Shown here: in pieces, positions 63,377-64,000 of the stretch
How the letters are laid out: each line of letters starts with the position of its first letter
Position numbering within the stretch: position 1 is the first letter of the stretch
Origin: Halocatena halophila
GTDB lineage: Archaea > Halobacteriota > Halobacteria > Halobacteriales > Haloarculaceae
Length of the DNA: 64,000 nt
NCBI GenBank assembly: GCA_027563145.1
Contig: CP071306.1
Span: 2,046,001-2,110,000 of the forward strand
Direction of reading: 5' to 3'
The notes under the pieces: generated by a model
Told to the model about the DNA's origin: nothing
Database searches by the model: none
What the model saw: only the letters and a program-made list of their open reading frames with translations
Translations under genes and position numbers: made by a program

Positions 63377-64000
63377 CGGTCTCGAAGACCGCGTTCGCGC
63401 TCGAATGAACGTACCAGCGCCGCCAGCGTCGTGTTCACTGGCGTGTCGTCGTACTCGGCAACGACGCCGTTGATCGCATCAATCTCGGTCCGTTTTTGCG
63501 CACGCATATCCTGGCGCATCGAGGAATCGTTTGCAGCTGTCGCGTCGATAACCCGCTCGAGAGCCTCGACTGCGGCCGATTCTGTGAGCGCAATGTCGTT
63601 GTGCTGTGCAACGCGGGCCGCCTCGCGGGCCCCGGCCACGGCAATCTCATGTCCTGGGCCTGCTGACAGCCCACCGTTTTGAATCCTGGCCAGCGCTGTC
63701 ACCGCATTGATCCCGGCATTAACCGCAAGTTTCTCCCAGAGCCGACGTGGCATGTCCTCGACAACCGAACAGTTCAGCCCAGCCGCCTCGAATGCCGCGC
63801 CCACGCGCTCCGCTGGAGCCATAATCTCACCGTCTGGCGATCCAAGCTGAATCTCGCCGATTCCGGTGCACCGAACGACGCCCGGATCGAGCGTTGCGCC
63901 GTACGTTGCCGTTCCCGCAAGCACTGTGGGATGCTGTTCGGCAAGCACTGCTTCGTTGCCGACACCGTTCTGCAGCGAACACACCACATCCGGACGACAG
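63373..64000 (-). CDS. panE: 2-dehydropantoate 2-reductase, C-terminal part (cut by window end)
   Basis: The C-terminal 209 residues of ketopantoate reductase (NADPH-dependent reduction to pantoate in coenzyme A synthesis, or an archaeal homologue). DVVCSLQNGVGNEAVLAEQH is the middle motif, and the catalytic lysine region is PRRLWEKLAVNAGINAVTAL. SSMRQDMRAQKRTEIDAING is the C-domain signature. The gene continues beyond position 64000, so the NADPH-binding N-terminus is not visible. Its stop shares bases with the nifU stop. Confidence 0.9.
   Translation of the reverse strand, partial: CRPDVVCSLQNGVGNEAVLAEQHPTVLAGTATYGATLDPGVVRCTGIGEIQLGSPDGEIMAPAERVGAAFEAAGLNCSVVEDMPRRLWEKLAVNAGINAVTALARIQNGGLSAGPGHEIAVAGAREAARVAQHNDIALTESAAVEALERVIDATAANDSSMRQDMRAQKRTEIDAINGVVAEYDDTPVNTTLAALVRSFERERGLRDR

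Noticed and set aside
1-64000. CRISPR arrays, rRNA or tRNA genes, complete insertion sequences
   Set aside because: Looked for by eye on both strands; no regularly spaced repeats, no cloverleaf-like sequences and no intact transposase were recognised. A short tRNA could still be missed without a covariance-model search.

Overview
The window is haloarchaeal chromosome. Supporting signs are acidic proteins, GC-rich coding with many GATCG words, start codons sitting about 25-30 bp after TATA-like boxes (leaderless transcripts), twin-arginine signal peptides, an archaeosortase-type PGF tail, and archaeal families such as RdfA with an archaea-specific SMC-like protein, Bat-type HTH proteins and DUF5783. 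The genus cannot be fixed from the sequence alone.

Layout. 0-7.1 kb: housekeeping genes (pyrE, a methyltransferase, a two-gene phosphodiesterase/acyltransferase unit, hemB, hemL). 7.2-14.1 kb: an accessory segment separating the early from the late tetrapyrrole genes; it holds an AT-rich membrane-protein gene, an orphan frameshifted VapB-like antitoxin, a frameshifted PQQ-type beta-propeller exoprotein and a GMC oxidoreductase with its small subunit. 14.1-18.3 kb: hemC-cobA-hemD in overlapping reading frames, then a DHH phosphoesterase. 18.3-28 kb: phosphate acquisition (a PhoD phosphatase and the pstSCAB operon) with LysE-type export and a Bat-like regulator. 28-33 kb: oxidoreductases, an arylsulfotransferase-like protein and a beta-helix lipoprotein. 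33-35.8 kb: the SMC-like/RdfA pair. 36-42.7 kb: a regulator, a two-subunit ABC exporter and an M3 peptidase. 43-54 kb: ion and amino-acid transport (cation/proton antiporter, two CNNM proteins, APC permease with its TrkA-N partner, an arsenite/bile-acid type carrier), acetyltransferases and an Lrp regulator. 54.6-58.3 kb: a compact island read here as an unusual CBASS-like defence locus. 58.4-64 kb: DoxX/HxlR, a second PhoD phosphatase with a lamin-tail domain, a doubly frameshifted VapBC pair, DUF5783, a NifU-type protein and panE (cut by the window end).

The main candidate for something new is the 54.6-58.3 kb island. On the minus strand three tightly packed genes encode a TGT-like TIM-barrel protein (tentative), a CD-NTase with an intact GS...DxD active site and a two-helix SLATT-type membrane protein. 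Facing away from them is a TrmB-type regulator overlapping a YwgA/Panacea-like gene, and the divergent promoter region carries a repeated CAT(C/T)TGCATAT element. A TGT-like partner recalls type IV CBASS, but the QueC-like and OGG-like genes expected there are not seen.

A second theme is gene decay: five genes are broken by single-base shifts or an internal deletion (VapB-like at 8.8-9.1 kb, beta-propeller at 9.6 kb, methyltransferase at 43.1-43.4 kb, VapB and VapC at 61.9-62.5 kb). No rRNA, tRNA, CRISPR array or intact transposase was found.
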